The notes below the pieces were generated by a model. That model had not been told where the DNA came from. It did no database searches and saw only the letters and a list, made by a program, of their open reading frames with translations. From an uncultured Bacteroidaceae bacterium (GTDB lineage: Bacteria; Bacteroidota; Bacteroidia; Bacteroidales; Bacteroidaceae), in assembly GCA_934271655.1 (NCBI GenBank), contig CAKQRW010000047.1, forward strand, positions 1 to 24,444: a stretch of 24,444 bases of DNA, given 5' to 3'. A program made the translations under genes and the position numbers. Position 1 is the first letter of the stretch. The number at the start of each line of letters is the position of its first letter. Below, one piece after another: positions 1 to 8,178 of the stretch.

Positions 1-44
1 TTACAAAAAAACTCGCAAGTGAACACTTGCGAGTTTTTTTGTAA
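1..44. terminator. Bidirectional intrinsic terminator hairpin
   Basis: Bases 1-21 and 24-44 are perfect inverted repeats (21 bp) around a 2-nt centre. The GC-rich core CTCGCAAGTG pairs with CACTTGCGAG, and each outer arm is a seven-base A or T run. Read on either strand, the core stem is followed by TTTTTTTG, so it can end transcription from both sides: the minus-strand exporter operon, and any plus-strand gene left of the window. Confidence 0.85.
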
Positions 45-93
45 TATACAAGTCGGCTATTTTCGGATGCTTACGATAAGGAAGAATCACATA

Positions 94-143
94 ATAAAGG
101 CGGGCGCTCATAATTTGGAATAATTATGAGCGCCCGCCTTTAT
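94..143. other. 22-bp perfect stem-loop downstream of the ABC exporter gene
   Basis: Bases 94-115 pair perfectly with 122-143 around a 6-nt loop. The core is GC-rich (GGCGGGCGCTC with GAGCGCCCGCC). It lies 102 bp beyond the exporter stop on the minus strand. There is no clean T-run next to it, so it may be an mRNA 3'-end stabiliser or a weak terminator acting with the 1-44 hairpin. A diverged copy of its right arm sits at about 171-186. Confidence 0.6.
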
Positions 144-244
144 ATGATTGGTAGTGCCTGCTTTCATAACGATTATGAGTGCTTGCTTGTATGAAACCTG
201 GGCAGACACCTTTTCCCTCACGGCATGCGCAGGCCAAGCAAAAG

Positions 245-2083
245 TTATAGAGCCTGCATGTCGTTCAGCTTCTTGTAATAGCCGTTCATGGCAATAAGTT
301 CCTCGTGTGTGCCATGCTCCACGATGTGTCCCTCATGCAGCACGTATATCTCGTCAGCATTCTTGATGGTGGAGAGACGGTGGGCTATGGCAATGGTGGT
401 GCGAGACTTCATCAGTTTCTCCAGAGCATCCTGCACCAGACGCTCGCTCTCTGTGTCGAGTGCCGAGGTGGCCTCGTCGAGAATAAGTATCGGAGGATTC
501 TTCAGTATGGCCCGCGCTATGGATATGCGCTGGCGCTGTCCGCCTGAGAGACGGCCGCCGCGGTCGCCCACGTTGGTCTGGTAGCCATTCTCCATCTGCA
601 TGATGAACTCATGCGCATTGGCTATCTTGGCCGCAGCCTCCACTTCCTCCTGTGTGGCATTGTCCACGCCAAAGGCTATATTGTTGAAGATGGTGTCATT
701 GAAGAGAATGGCCTCTTGGTTGACATTGCCGATGATGCCACGTAGGGAACGTATGGAGAGGTCGCGCACATCCTTGCCGTCTATCTTGATGGCTCCTGAG
801 GTCACATCGTGGTAGCGTGGGATGAGGTCTACAAGTGTGCTCTTGCCAGAGCCCGACTGGCCTACCAGGGCTATGGTCTGTCCTTTCTTGATGGTGATGT
901 TGATGCCGTCCAGTACAGGACGACCTGCCACATACTCGAAGCCCACGTTGCTGATGTCTATGCCGTCGTGCAGAGTGTCAACAAGCTCCGCGCCTGCTTT
1001 TTCCTTTATGGTGTTCTCTGCGCCGAGAATCTTGTTGATGCGCTCAAGCGACGCCATGCCTTTCTGTATGCTGTAGCCTGCCTTGGAGAGATCCTTGATG
1101 GGCTGGAGCGTGGTGTAGAGTATGACTATGTAATAGATGAAACCGCTGGCGTCGATAGGGCTTTGGCCTGAGAAGATGAGGTAGCCGCCGAACCACAGCA
1201 CGATGACAATCATGCAGGTGCCAAGAAACTCGCTCACAGGATGAGCGGCAGACTGGCGGATGGCTACGCGCATGGAAGCGTCGCGAAACTCGTTGTTGAC
1301 TTTCTCGAAACGCTCCTCCATCTTTTTCTCCGCGATGAAAGCCTTGATGATGCGCAGGCCTCCAAGTGTCTCCTCTATCTGGCTGATGCCGTCGCTCCAC
1401 TTGGACTGGGCGTAGAGTGAGCGCTGCTTCAGCTTCTTGCCCACACGGCCTATGCCTCCTGCCAGCAGCGGCACCACCAGCAGGGTGAAGAGGGTCAGTT
1501 GCCAGCTCATGCAGAACATGGTGCCTACGTAGATGAGGATAAAGATGGGGTTCTTTATCACCATGTCGAGCGAGGAGGTGATGCTTGCGTCCACCTCATT
1601 GACATCGGTGCTGACGCGTGCGAGGATGTCGCCTTTGCGCTCTTCAGAGAAGAAGGAGAGAGGCAGGGACAGTATCTTGCGGTAGATGTCCACGCGTATG
1701 TCGCGCACGATGCCTGTGCGCAGCGGCATGAGGAAGGCCGAGCCACCGAAGTATGTGCCGGTCTTGAGGAGCGTGAGGAAGGCGAGTATGACGCCGAGGA
1801 GAAGAAGTGTGGTGGATGGGCCGTAGCTGTCTACCATCATCTGCGAGTAGTAGTAGCCGTTGTTCTGGGCCACCTTCACGAAGTCGTCCATTCCGCCAGT
1901 GCCCCACTCGATGAACTCGTATCGCTCGGTGTTCACCTTGAAGAGTATCTGCAGGATAGGCAGCAGCACGGAGAAGGAGAAGACGTTGAACAGGGCCGCC
2001 AGTATGTTCATGGCGAACGTGGCCGCAATGTATCCTTTGTATCGGGCAAAGTACTTGCCCATCTGGTTGAAGAATTGTTTCAT
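245..2083 (-). CDS. MsbA-like ABC exporter, fused permease-ATPase
   Basis: This 612-residue protein is a half-transporter that would work as a homodimer in the inner membrane. An N-terminal six-helix domain covers roughly residues 15-345. The ATPase domain has Walker A GQSGSGKST (408-416), a Q-loop Gln at 456, signature LSGGQ (512-516), Walker B ILILDE (532-537) and the switch His at 568. Length and domain order fit the MsbA/LmrA group, whose members flip lipids or export drugs; the substrate cannot be read from the sequence. The ATG at 2083 is the first in frame and has no Shine-Dalgarno sequence. It lies 71 bp after the sufE-type gene and is probably the last gene of the cyclase-SufE-exporter operon. 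The family call is firm; lipid A flippase is only one possibility. Confidence 0.93.
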   Translation of the reverse strand: MKQFFNQMGKYFARYKGYIAATFAMNILAALFNVFSFSVLLPILQILFKVNTERYEFIEWGTGGMDDFVKVAQNNGYYYSQMMVDSYGPSTTLLLLGVILAFLTLLKTGTYFGGSAFLMPLRTGIVRDIRVDIYRKILSLPLSFFSEERKGDILARVSTDVNEVDASITSSLDMVIKNPIFILIYVGTMFCMSWQLTLFTLLVVPLLAGGIGRVGKKLKQRSLYAQSKWSDGISQIEETLGGLRIIKAFIAEKKMEERFEKVNNEFRDASMRVAIRQSAAHPVSEFLGTCMIVIVLWFGGYLIFSGQSPIDASGFIYYIVILYTTLQPIKDLSKAGYSIQKGMASLERINKILGAENTIKEKAGAELVDTLHDGIDISNVGFEYVAGRPVLDGINITIKKGQTIALVGQSGSGKSTLVDLIPRYHDVTSGAIKIDGKDVRDLSIRSLRGIIGNVNQEAILFNDTIFNNIAFGVDNATQEEVEAAAKIANAHEFIMQMENGYQTNVGDRGGRLSGGQRQRISIARAILKNPPILILDEATSALDTESERLVQDALEKLMKSRTTIAIAHRLSTIKNADEIYVLHEGHIVEHGTHEELIAMNGYYKKLNDMQAL

Positions 2084-2154
2084 TGGCTGTTATTGTGGTG
2101 CTTGTTGGGCATGCCTGTAGGCTTGCGTGGCTGTGTTGCCGTCGGCTCGTGCGC

Positions 2155-2583
2155 TTATTGGCTCTGCTTGGCCTTGAAGGCCATGGCATAGAGCTTCATC
2201 TGCTTCATCATGGCGAGCAGGCCATTGCTGCGTGTGGGAGACAGGTGCTCCTTCAGGCCTATGTCTTCGATGAAGTGCAGGTCGGCTGAGAGTATGTCGT
2301 CGGGTGTCTGGTTGTCGAGCACCCTGATGAGCAGTGTGACGATGCCTTTCACTATGAGGGCGTCGCTCTCTGCCTGGAAGTGTATCTTGCCTTCTGGCGT
2401 GAGGTCGGCCTGGAGCCACACCCGGCTCTGGCAGCCGTCTATGAGGTTGCTCTCTGTCTTGTACTGTTCTGGCAGCGGCTCCTGCTCGTTGCCAAGGTCG
2501 ATAAGCATCTGGTATTTGTCCATCCAGTCGTCGAAGCCCTCAAACTCGTCGATGACTTCTTGTTGATTCTCTTCTATTGTCAT
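2155..2583 (-). CDS. sufE: SufE-family sulfur acceptor for Fe-S cluster assembly
   Basis: A 142-residue cytoplasmic protein of SufE size. It carries the family motif DGCQSRVW, with Cys51 as the expected acceptor of persulfide sulfur from the cysteine desulfurase SufS. SufE stimulates the desulfurase and passes sulfur to the SufBCD scaffold. No other suf gene is in the window, so this is a stand-alone copy. It lies 52 bp after the glutaminyl cyclase gene and 71 bp before the exporter gene on the same strand, with no terminator in either gap, so co-transcription is likely although the products have no obvious functional link. The start at 2583 is an ATG without a Shine-Dalgarno sequence. The paralogue CsdE has the same fold and cannot be fully excluded. 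Confidence 0.92.
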   Translation of the reverse strand: MTIEENQQEVIDEFEGFDDWMDKYQMLIDLGNEQEPLPEQYKTESNLIDGCQSRVWLQADLTPEGKIHFQAESDALIVKGIVTLLIRVLDNQTPDDILSADLHFIEDIGLKEHLSPTRSNGLLAMMKQMKLYAMAFKAKQSQ

Positions 2584-2635
2584 GGTGTTATTTTCGTTAA
2601 AGTTCTTGTTGTTGTCTTTGTGTGGTGGCTGCTGG

Positions 2636-3598
2636 TCATTGCTCGGTGAAGATGACCTCCAGCATGGTCTGTCCCACTGCCTTGAGGGTAGACTTGCTTA
2701 TGTTGCTCATGTTGTCTGCTATGGTGTGCCAGGTGGCAGGGAAACTGCCGTTCTCCGGGTCTGTGCCAATGACATCAATGCAGGGAATGCCGCCCTGGTT
2801 TACCTGGATATGGTCGTCGGTGATGGCTCCGCCGTCGTCATAGACGAAATACTTGCTGTAGCCTATGCGCTGTGCCGCGCCCCACACCTTGTCCACTATG
2901 GATGGCGCATAAGAGAGGGAGAACTGCTCGCGGGCGAAGACTGTCTTGTCGCCTCCCACCATGTCGAGGTTGATGCCATAGCGCGCTGTGTATCCGTCTA
3001 TATGGCGCTTGCCTGACCAGTATTGGCTGCCCAGGCACCATGTGCTCTCGTTTTCCATGCCCGACACGCCGGCATCTTCCGCATCCCAGCATATGAAGTC
3101 CACTCCCACGTTGAGCTTGGCGGTGTCGGCAGTCAGTTGCAGCTGGCGAGCCAGCTCCAGCATCACGCCTATAGAACTGGCTCCGTCGTTGGCTCCGTCG
3201 ATGGGAGTGCTGTGGTTGGCATCATCGGGGTCATTGTCTGCCCATGGACGGCTGTCCCAGTGGCCTGATATGATGATGCGCGCTGGAGCCGCTGGATTGA
3301 ATGACGCTATGATGTTGCGCATCTTGATGGCCGTGCCGTCGTGCAGGCGTGAGTCGGCGTACTGGTTGTAGACCGTGCAGCCGAATGTCTCGAACTTGCT
3401 GGCGATGTAGTCACCGCAGGAGTCGTGGGCCGCTGAGTTCATCACACGTGGCCCATACTGGCACTGGGCGTCGGTGTAGGCGTAGGCCGAGTCGGCGCAG
3501 AAATCAGGAGCGGGAGACACATACTCGGCCGCCTCCTGCTTCTTGTTGACGCACGCTGCCAGCAGCATCAGCAATGGTAGGAAAAAAAGTTTTTTCAT
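2636..3598 (-). CDS. Glutaminyl-peptide cyclotransferase (type II, M28-like), lipoprotein
   Basis: A 320-residue zinc enzyme predicted to turn N-terminal Gln of exported proteins into pyroglutamate. The N-terminus is a lipoprotein signal with lipobox LAAC (Cys16), which places it on a periplasm-facing or outer membrane. Family landmarks are SGHWDSRPWAD (111-121), the Zn-ligand Asp138 in NDGAS, the pair Glu174-Asp175 in WDAEDAG (general base and Zn ligand), WCLGSQYW (187-194), and His291 in WHTIADN. The WCLGSQYW segment and the E-D pair fit the animal-type cyclases described from Porphyromonas, Tannerella and Prevotella better than a plain M28 aminopeptidase. The open frame extends upstream to 3673, but the ATG at 3598 starts the signal sequence, and the -7 box at 3671-3678 would put the upstream start outside the transcript. 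It is the first gene of the likely operon. Confidence 0.87.
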   Translation of the reverse strand: MKKLFFLPLLMLLAACVNKKQEAAEYVSPAPDFCADSAYAYTDAQCQYGPRVMNSAAHDSCGDYIASKFETFGCTVYNQYADSRLHDGTAIKMRNIIASFNPAAPARIIISGHWDSRPWADNDPDDANHSTPIDGANDGASSIGVMLELARQLQLTADTAKLNVGVDFICWDAEDAGVSGMENESTWCLGSQYWSGKRHIDGYTARYGINLDMVGGDKTVFAREQFSLSYAPSIVDKVWGAAQRIGYSKYFVYDDGGAITDDHIQVNQGGIPCIDVIGTDPENGSFPATWHTIADNMSNISKSTLKAVGQTMLEVIFTEQ

Positions 3599-3670
3599 AT
3601 TGTTCGTTTTGCTTATGGCTCCTGACAGACATGGCATGTGCTGCGCCAGAGCCTTATGTTTATCGTGGTG

Positions 3671-3678
3671 CAAAGGTA
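3671..3678 (-). promoter_or_regulatory. -7 promoter box of the cyclase-SufE-exporter operon
   Basis: On the minus strand this reads TACCTTTG, matching the Bacteroidales -7 consensus TAnnTTTG. It lies 72 bp upstream of the cyclase start, giving a leader of about 67 nt. No TTTG-like -33 element is seen at the expected distance. Confidence 0.6.
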
Positions 3679-3732
3679 CGACTTTTCTTTGAGAAGATGA
3701 AAAAGATGGGCGGTTTTAAGCATGGGCCTACA

Positions 3733-3770
3733 GCAAAGCGGGCATTCATGCTGACGAATGCCCGCTTTGC
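3733..3770 (-). terminator. 15-bp stem-loop at the 3' end of the rdgB transcript
   Basis: Bases 3733-3747 pair perfectly with 3756-3770 around an 8-nt loop, with a GC-rich core (AAAGCGGGCATTC). It starts 13 bp after the rdgB stop on the minus strand, which fits a terminator or 3'-end stabiliser. There is no T-run directly after it, so strong intrinsic termination is not certain. Confidence 0.6.
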
Positions 3771-3783
3771 CGTGATGGCTGTC

Positions 3784-4419
3784 TTACTGCTTGTTCAGAA
3801 ACTTGACAAGCTCAGCCACAGCTTTGGCGCGGTGGCTCATGCCGTTCTTCACTTCCGCACCAAGTTGGGAGAAGGTCTCGCCATAGCCCTCGGGCACGAA
3901 CACAGGGTCGTAGCCGAAGCCTCCCTCGCCTCGCCGCTGGCTGATGATGTAGCCGTCTACCCTGCCGTTGAAGAAGTGCCGCTGCCCTTCCCATAGGAGT
4001 GCCACACATGTGCTGAAGCATGCCTTCCATGCTTTTTGTCCTGCCATGGGGCCCTGCGCTATCTCTACAGGCTCCACATGGCTGAGGCGGTCGAGGAGCA
4101 CATCGATATTCGCGCTGTCCTTGTCACCGTTGGCGTTCACTCCATGCATGGTGGCGTAGCGCGCGGAGTACACGCCGGGCTCGCCTCCGAGTGCTTCGAC
4201 CTGCAGACCAGAGTCGTCGGCAAAGCAGTCCATGCCATAGTGTTCCTTCACATACATGGCTTTCTGCAGGGCATTGTCCGCAAATGTGGAGCCGGTCTCG
4301 GGGATGTCTGCCTCACAGCCTATGTCTTTCAGACCCTTTATCTCGTATGCGCCGTCCAGGATGGCGCGAATCTCATCCAGCTTATGAGCATTATTGCTGG
4401 CAAAAACTAATGTCTTCAT
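3784..4419 (-). CDS. rdgB: Non-canonical purine NTP pyrophosphatase (RdgB/HAM1)
   Basis: A 211-residue cytoplasmic enzyme that hydrolyses dITP, ITP and XTP to monophosphates and pyrophosphate, keeping deaminated purines out of DNA and RNA. The family signatures are present in order: the phosphate-binding start FASNNAHKLDEI (6-17), ETGSTFADNA (41-50), ADDSGL (67-72, with the Asp pair at 68-69 holding the general base), GGEPGVYSARYA (78-89), and near the end GFGYDPVFVPEGYGETFSQL. Compared with E. coli RdgB (197 residues) it has a modest insertion around WKACFSTCVALLWEGQRHF. The ATG at 4419 fits the family start. It appears to be a single-gene unit, divergent from the lrp-type gene across 203 bp, with a stem-loop after its stop. 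Confidence 0.94.
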   Translation of the reverse strand: MKTLVFASNNAHKLDEIRAILDGAYEIKGLKDIGCEADIPETGSTFADNALQKAMYVKEHYGMDCFADDSGLQVEALGGEPGVYSARYATMHGVNANGDKDSANIDVLLDRLSHVEPVEIAQGPMAGQKAWKACFSTCVALLWEGQRHFFNGRVDGYIISQRRGEGGFGYDPVFVPEGYGETFSQLGAEVKNGMSHRAKAVAELVKFLNKQ

Positions 4420-4533
4420 GAAATATGATGTATAATATGTTTTGTCACTTACACTTTGTAAAATTACGCATAATATTTTGTTTTAACATATAAAGTACGG
4501 TTTTTTTGGTGAAACAACCTTAATTTTCCGCCT

Positions 4534-4569
4534 TTTGTTTTACAAATAGAAAAAAAACTCCTACATTTG
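4534..4569 (+). promoter_or_regulatory. Probable promoter of the Lrp-type regulator gene
   Basis: TACATTTG at 4562-4569 matches the -7 consensus TAnnTTTG, and a TTTG lies at 4534-4537. The 24-bp spacing is longer than the usual 19-21, so the -33 call is weak. The leader would be about 48 nt. The region is AT-rich and lies in the divergent spacer with rdgB. Confidence 0.5.
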
Positions 4570-4622
4570 TTTACAATTTGCGCAAGGCAAAAACAGTACA
4601 ACAAGCAAATAATTCACAACAG

Positions 4623-5147
4623 ATGGAAAAGATTGACAAACTTGATAAACAAATCATGGAGATCATCTCTGCCAACGCGCGCATACCTTTTAAGGATGTG
4701 GCAGCCGTGTGCGGAGTGTCAAGAGCAGCCATACACCAGCGTGTGCAACGCCTGATAGATACAAACGTCATAGTGGGCTCTGGCTACATCATCAACCCAA
4801 AGAGCTTGGGCTACAACACGTGCACGTATGTGGGAATATGCCTGGAGAAAGGATCCATGTACTCACGTGTGGTGGACGAGCTGCGCAAGATACCGGAGAT
4901 TGTGGAGTGTCACTACACCACTGGCCCGTACACCATGATGGTCAAGCTCTATGCGCGCGACAATGAGCAGCTCATGGACTTGCTCAACCGCCGCATACAG
5001 GGCATCACGGGAGTTGACTCTACGGAGACTCTCATTTCGCTTGACCAGAGCATTAAGAAGGAAGTGCCTATATGTGTCACTGACAAGCCCAGTGAGCGCA
5101 TAGAAAAAGGAGGAGAAGCTAAAATCATATTGGGTGACGATGAATAG
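4623..5147 (+). CDS. Lrp/AsnC-family transcriptional regulator
   Basis: A 174-residue DNA-binding regulator. Residues about 4-62 form the AsnC-type winged helix-turn-helix (LDKQIMEIISANARIPFKDV, then AAVCGVSRAAIHQRVQRLID). Residues about 68-145 form the RAM/AsnC effector and oligomerisation domain (TYVGICLEKG, then VVDELRKIPEIVECHYTTG). A short charged tail of about 25 residues follows the domain. Such proteins act as dimers to octamers and usually sense amino acids; the effector here is unknown. The open frame could start at a TTG at 4578, but the ATG at 4623 begins the conserved domain and sits well behind the -7 box. The gene is monocistronic: a terminator-bearing repeat follows, and the GH31 gene has its own -7 box. 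Autoregulation is common in the family but is not shown here. Confidence 0.93.
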   Translation: MEKIDKLDKQIMEIISANARIPFKDVAAVCGVSRAAIHQRVQRLIDTNVIVGSGYIINPKSLGYNTCTYVGICLEKGSMYSRVVDELRKIPEIVECHYTTGPYTMMVKLYARDNEQLMDLLNRRIQGITGVDSTETLISLDQSIKKEVPICVTDKPSERIEKGGEAKIILGDDE

Positions 5148-5235
5148 GCGCGCCCAATGATGATGGAGTTACTAATATCTTCACGATGAGTCCAGGCAGA
5201 GAGTGCCAAGACTGGAAGAGATGAGGAGGATGTGT

Positions 5236-5395
5236 CTGATGAAGAGAGGACACGTCCTCCTTTTTTCATGTAGACGGCAATGGCTGCTTGGAGAGAAGGC
5301 ACGTGCTTTTTCCCCCCATACAGAAGGCTGCTTGAAGAGAGAACACGCACTACTTTTTTATGCAGACAGCGGCTGCTGCTTGGAGAGAAGGAAAG
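5236..5395 (+). repeat. Tandem repeat of about 44-48 bp, nearly four copies, with terminator-like units
   Basis: Copies run about 5236-5282, 5283-5326, 5327-5374 and a partial 5375-5395. Shared blocks are GCTGCTTGGAGAGAAGG, then CACGTGC or similar, then a T-run, then ATGTAGACGG or ATGCAGACAG. Units one and two each place a short palindrome in front of T5-T6, so the array duplicates a terminator. It fills much of the 407-bp gap between the regulator and GH31 genes. No gene is seen in this gap. Confidence 0.7.
5246..5266 (+). terminator. Intrinsic terminator of the Lrp-type gene
   Basis: GAGGA-CACG-TCCTC (5246-5259) is followed by C and six T (5261-5266). It lies about 100 bp after the regulator stop, in the first unit of the 45-bp repeat. 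Confidence 0.65.
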
Positions 5396-5485
5396 ATTTG
5401 AGCCAAATAGTTGTGTAGAATGCCATATGTAACTTTTGTGGAATAAAAAGAGACGGTACAACATGATGCTCTGCGATAAAAAGCT

Positions 5486-5493
5486 TATATTTG
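5486..5493 (+). promoter_or_regulatory. -7 promoter box of the GH31 gene
   Basis: TATATTTG matches TAnnTTTG. It lies 61 bp upstream of the GH31 start, giving a leader of about 56 nt. No clear -33 element is visible. Confidence 0.55.
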
Positions 5494-5554
5494 CGAAGCA
5501 TTAAAAAAATTAGCGATGCAATTTCTAACCGATACTAACTAAAAGCAATAATCT

Positions 5555-8005
5555 ATGAAGAAAACTCTATTGTTGGTGTCTGTGCTGTTCAGTCCGGCGG
5601 CATGGGCGCAGATGAAATCAAATGATGTGTCAGTGACATTCTTCACACCGTCTACAGTGAGGATACTGAAAGACGCGCCAGACTACCAGAAGCGTGTGGG
5701 TGACGACCTCTCGCTTGTAGTCAACTCCGCGCCAGGAAAGGTGAAGGTGGCCAAGACGACTAAGGGCGATGTAGTCACATACACGTCGTCGGCTCTCACG
5801 GTCACAGTAGACAAGTCAACGGGCAAGGTCACATTTGCTGACCGTAATGGCAATGTGCTCATGAAGGAAGGAAACCACCAGTTTGACGCTATCGCCAAAG
5901 GTCCGGACAAGGGACGCTTCCAGGTCATGCAGTCTTTCGACCTCGACAAGGATGAGCCTATCTATGGAGTGGGCCTTATGCAGAACGGCAAGATGTCGCA
6001 GAGAGGCGAGAACAGGCTCATGATTCAGACCAACCTGGAGGACTTCGCGCATTTCTTCCAGTCGGTGAAGGGATATGGCGTGTATTGGGACAACTACTCC
6101 CCGACGCAGCTCAATGACGGCAGCACACTCTCGCTCACCAGCCAGGTGGGCACGAAGGTGGACTACTACTTCATGTATGGCGGCAATGCCGATGGCGTGA
6201 TAAAGGAGATGAGAGGACTGACAGGCAAGGTGCCTATGCTGCCGCTGTGGACCTACGGCTTTCACCAGAGCCGTGAGCGATACAAGAGCAGCAAGGAGTT
6301 GCTGGAGGTGGTGGACAAATACCGCGCGCAGCATATACCTTTCGATGGCATCATACAGGACTGGCAGTACTGGGGCAACAACTATCTGTGGAACGCCATG
6401 GACTTCCTCAACGATGACTTTCATGATTACCAGAAGATGATAGACCATGTGCATGACTCCAACGCCCACATGAGCATAAGCATATGGTCAAGTTTCGGAC
6501 CGCAGACGCTGCAGTATCGTGAGCTTAAAGAGAAGAACCTGCTTTATGATTTTGAGACATGGCCGCAGAGCGGACTGTCGGCATGGCCGCCAGACATGAA
6601 CTACCCAAGCGGTGTGAGGGTGTATGACGCCTACGACAAGGAAGCGCGTGACATCTACTGGAAGCACCTCTCGCGCCTGTTCAACGATGGCGTCGACGCA
6701 TGGTGGATGGACTCTACCGACCCTGACCATAGCAGCTTCAAGGACTCTGACCTCGACCAGGTGCGCAGCATCACCGACCCTAAGACAGGCAAGAATTTCG
6801 AGGGCTCATGGCGCTCTGTGCGCAATGCCTACGCTCTGCAGTGTGTGGAGGGTGTTCATGACAACCAGCTCAAGGCAGACTCTACAAGGCGTCCTTTCAT
6901 CCTCACACGCAGTTATTTCGCAGGACAGCAGCGCACAGGAGCCAACACATGGAGCGGAGACGTGAGCTCGTCATGGGAATCTTTCCGCAAGCAGGTGCCT
7001 ATATGCCTCAACTACACTCTTACAGCCAATCCTAATGTGAACACTGACCTCGGCGGCTTCTTTGCCAATGCGTACAACAAGAGCTGGAACGACAACAGCG
7101 CCACACGCAATCCGCTGTATCAGGAGCTGTATGTGCGCTGGATGCAGTTTGGCACGTTCTGTCCTATGATGAGAAGCCACGGCACAGAGGTGTACAGAGA
7201 GCTGTACTACTACGGCAAGCCTGGCGAGCCAGTGTATGACGCTCTTCTCGATGCCGTGAAGCTGCGCTATCAGATTCTGCCATACATCTACAGCCAGAGC
7301 TGGCAGGTGAGCAAGAATGATGACTCTTTCATGCGCGCTCTTGTGATGGACTTCAAGAATGACAAGAATACATGGGACAATAACCGTGAGTTCATGTTTG
7401 GACACTCTTTCCTTGTGGCTCCTGTGGTCAAGGCTCTCTACACTCCTGAGACAGCCAACGAGACTAATGAGATATCGGGCTGGGACAAGAACAAGAAGTC
7501 GCTCTATCAGGAGGGTTTCAAGGCTGACTGGGGCGCAAAGAAGACATACAGTGTGTATCTTCCATCGGACACGCCTGCGGTCAAGCAGATGTGGTATGAC
7601 TTCTGGACAGGCAAGGCTGTTGAGGGCGGCAAGACTGTTGAGGCTGACGGAACTATAAGCCACTGTCCGCTATATGTGAAGGCTGGCTCTATCATACCGA
7701 TGTGTACCAAGGGCTCTGAATATGCCAACATAGCCGACTGGGAGTCGCTCGACATACGTGTGTATCCAGGTGCTGACGCTTCTTTCACTCTCTATGAGGA
7801 CGAGGGCGATGGCTACAACTATGAGAAGGGACAGTACACGGAGATTCCGTTCATGTGGAATGAGAAGGCGCGTACGCTCACAGTGGGCAAGCGTGTGGGT
7901 TCCTTCAAGGGAATGAAGGCCAGCCGCACCTTCACGGTCAAGCTGCCTGACGGTTCTTCAAAGGTCGTCAAGTATAAGGGCGCAAAGGTAAGCGTCAAGA
8001 TGTGA
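5555..8005 (+). CDS. Secreted glycoside hydrolase family 31 (alpha-glucosidase or alpha-xylosidase type)
   Basis: An 816-residue retaining glycosidase. The signal peptide is MKKTLLLVSVLFSPAAWA with predicted cleavage before Gln19. An N-terminal beta-sandwich with galactose-mutarotase-like fold covers about 25-215. The barrel starts around PMLPLWTYGFHQSR (227-240), with the conserved IIQDWQYWG (266-274). Asp386 in WWMDSTDPD is the expected nucleophile and Asp469 in WSGDVSSSW the acid/base; their spacing fits the family. C-terminal beta domains follow to the end. GH31 enzymes release alpha-linked glucose or xylose from non-reducing ends; which one cannot be decided here. There is no SusC/SusD pair or other carbohydrate gene beside it, so it is not in an obvious polysaccharide-utilisation locus. 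It is transcribed alone, ending at the hairpin at 8024-8067. Confidence 0.92.
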   Translation: MKKTLLLVSVLFSPAAWAQMKSNDVSVTFFTPSTVRILKDAPDYQKRVGDDLSLVVNSAPGKVKVAKTTKGDVVTYTSSALTVTVDKSTGKVTFADRNGNVLMKEGNHQFDAIAKGPDKGRFQVMQSFDLDKDEPIYGVGLMQNGKMSQRGENRLMIQTNLEDFAHFFQSVKGYGVYWDNYSPTQLNDGSTLSLTSQVGTKVDYYFMYGGNADGVIKEMRGLTGKVPMLPLWTYGFHQSRERYKSSKELLEVVDKYRAQHIPFDGIIQDWQYWGNNYLWNAMDFLNDDFHDYQKMIDHVHDSNAHMSISIWSSFGPQTLQYRELKEKNLLYDFETWPQSGLSAWPPDMNYPSGVRVYDAYDKEARDIYWKHLSRLFNDGVDAWWMDSTDPDHSSFKDSDLDQVRSITDPKTGKNFEGSWRSVRNAYALQCVEGVHDNQLKADSTRRPFILTRSYFAGQQRTGANTWSGDVSSSWESFRKQVPICLNYTLTANPNVNTDLGGFFANAYNKSWNDNSATRNPLYQELYVRWMQFGTFCPMMRSHGTEVYRELYYYGKPGEPVYDALLDAVKLRYQILPYIYSQSWQVSKNDDSFMRALVMDFKNDKNTWDNNREFMFGHSFLVAPVVKALYTPETANETNEISGWDKNKKSLYQEGFKADWGAKKTYSVYLPSDTPAVKQMWYDFWTGKAVEGGKTVEADGTISHCPLYVKAGSIIPMCTKGSEYANIADWESLDIRVYPGADASFTLYEDEGDGYNYEKGQYTEIPFMWNEKARTLTVGKRVGSFKGMKASRTFTVKLPDGSSKVVKYKGAKVSVKM

Positions 8006-8023
8006 TCAGACTTATCATGAAAA

Positions 8024-8075
8024 AAGAGAAGTGGATGCGCTCCTGCGGGAACGCATCCACTTCTCTTGTCTTTTG
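8024..8075. terminator. Bidirectional terminator between convergent GH31 and deacetylase genes
   Basis: Bases 8024-8039 pair perfectly with 8052-8067 (16 bp, core GAAGTGGATGCG) around a 12-nt loop. The plus strand continues GTCTTTTG; the minus strand continues with a run of T. It lies 18 bp after the GH31 stop and serves both convergent units. Confidence 0.85.
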
Positions 8076-8178
8076 CCATGTATGAATGTGGTGCACAAAT
8101 ATTCTTTGTTGCAAGCTGTCTGAAATCCGTTCAAGAGCCTCTGCTGTACGGAAAACGTGCGCCAGATGGGCATTGGGC

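Noticed and set aside
4949..5464. Minus-strand frame of 171 residues
   Set aside because: It overlaps the regulator gene in the opposite sense and reads through the 45-bp repeat, giving Ser-rich repeated text.
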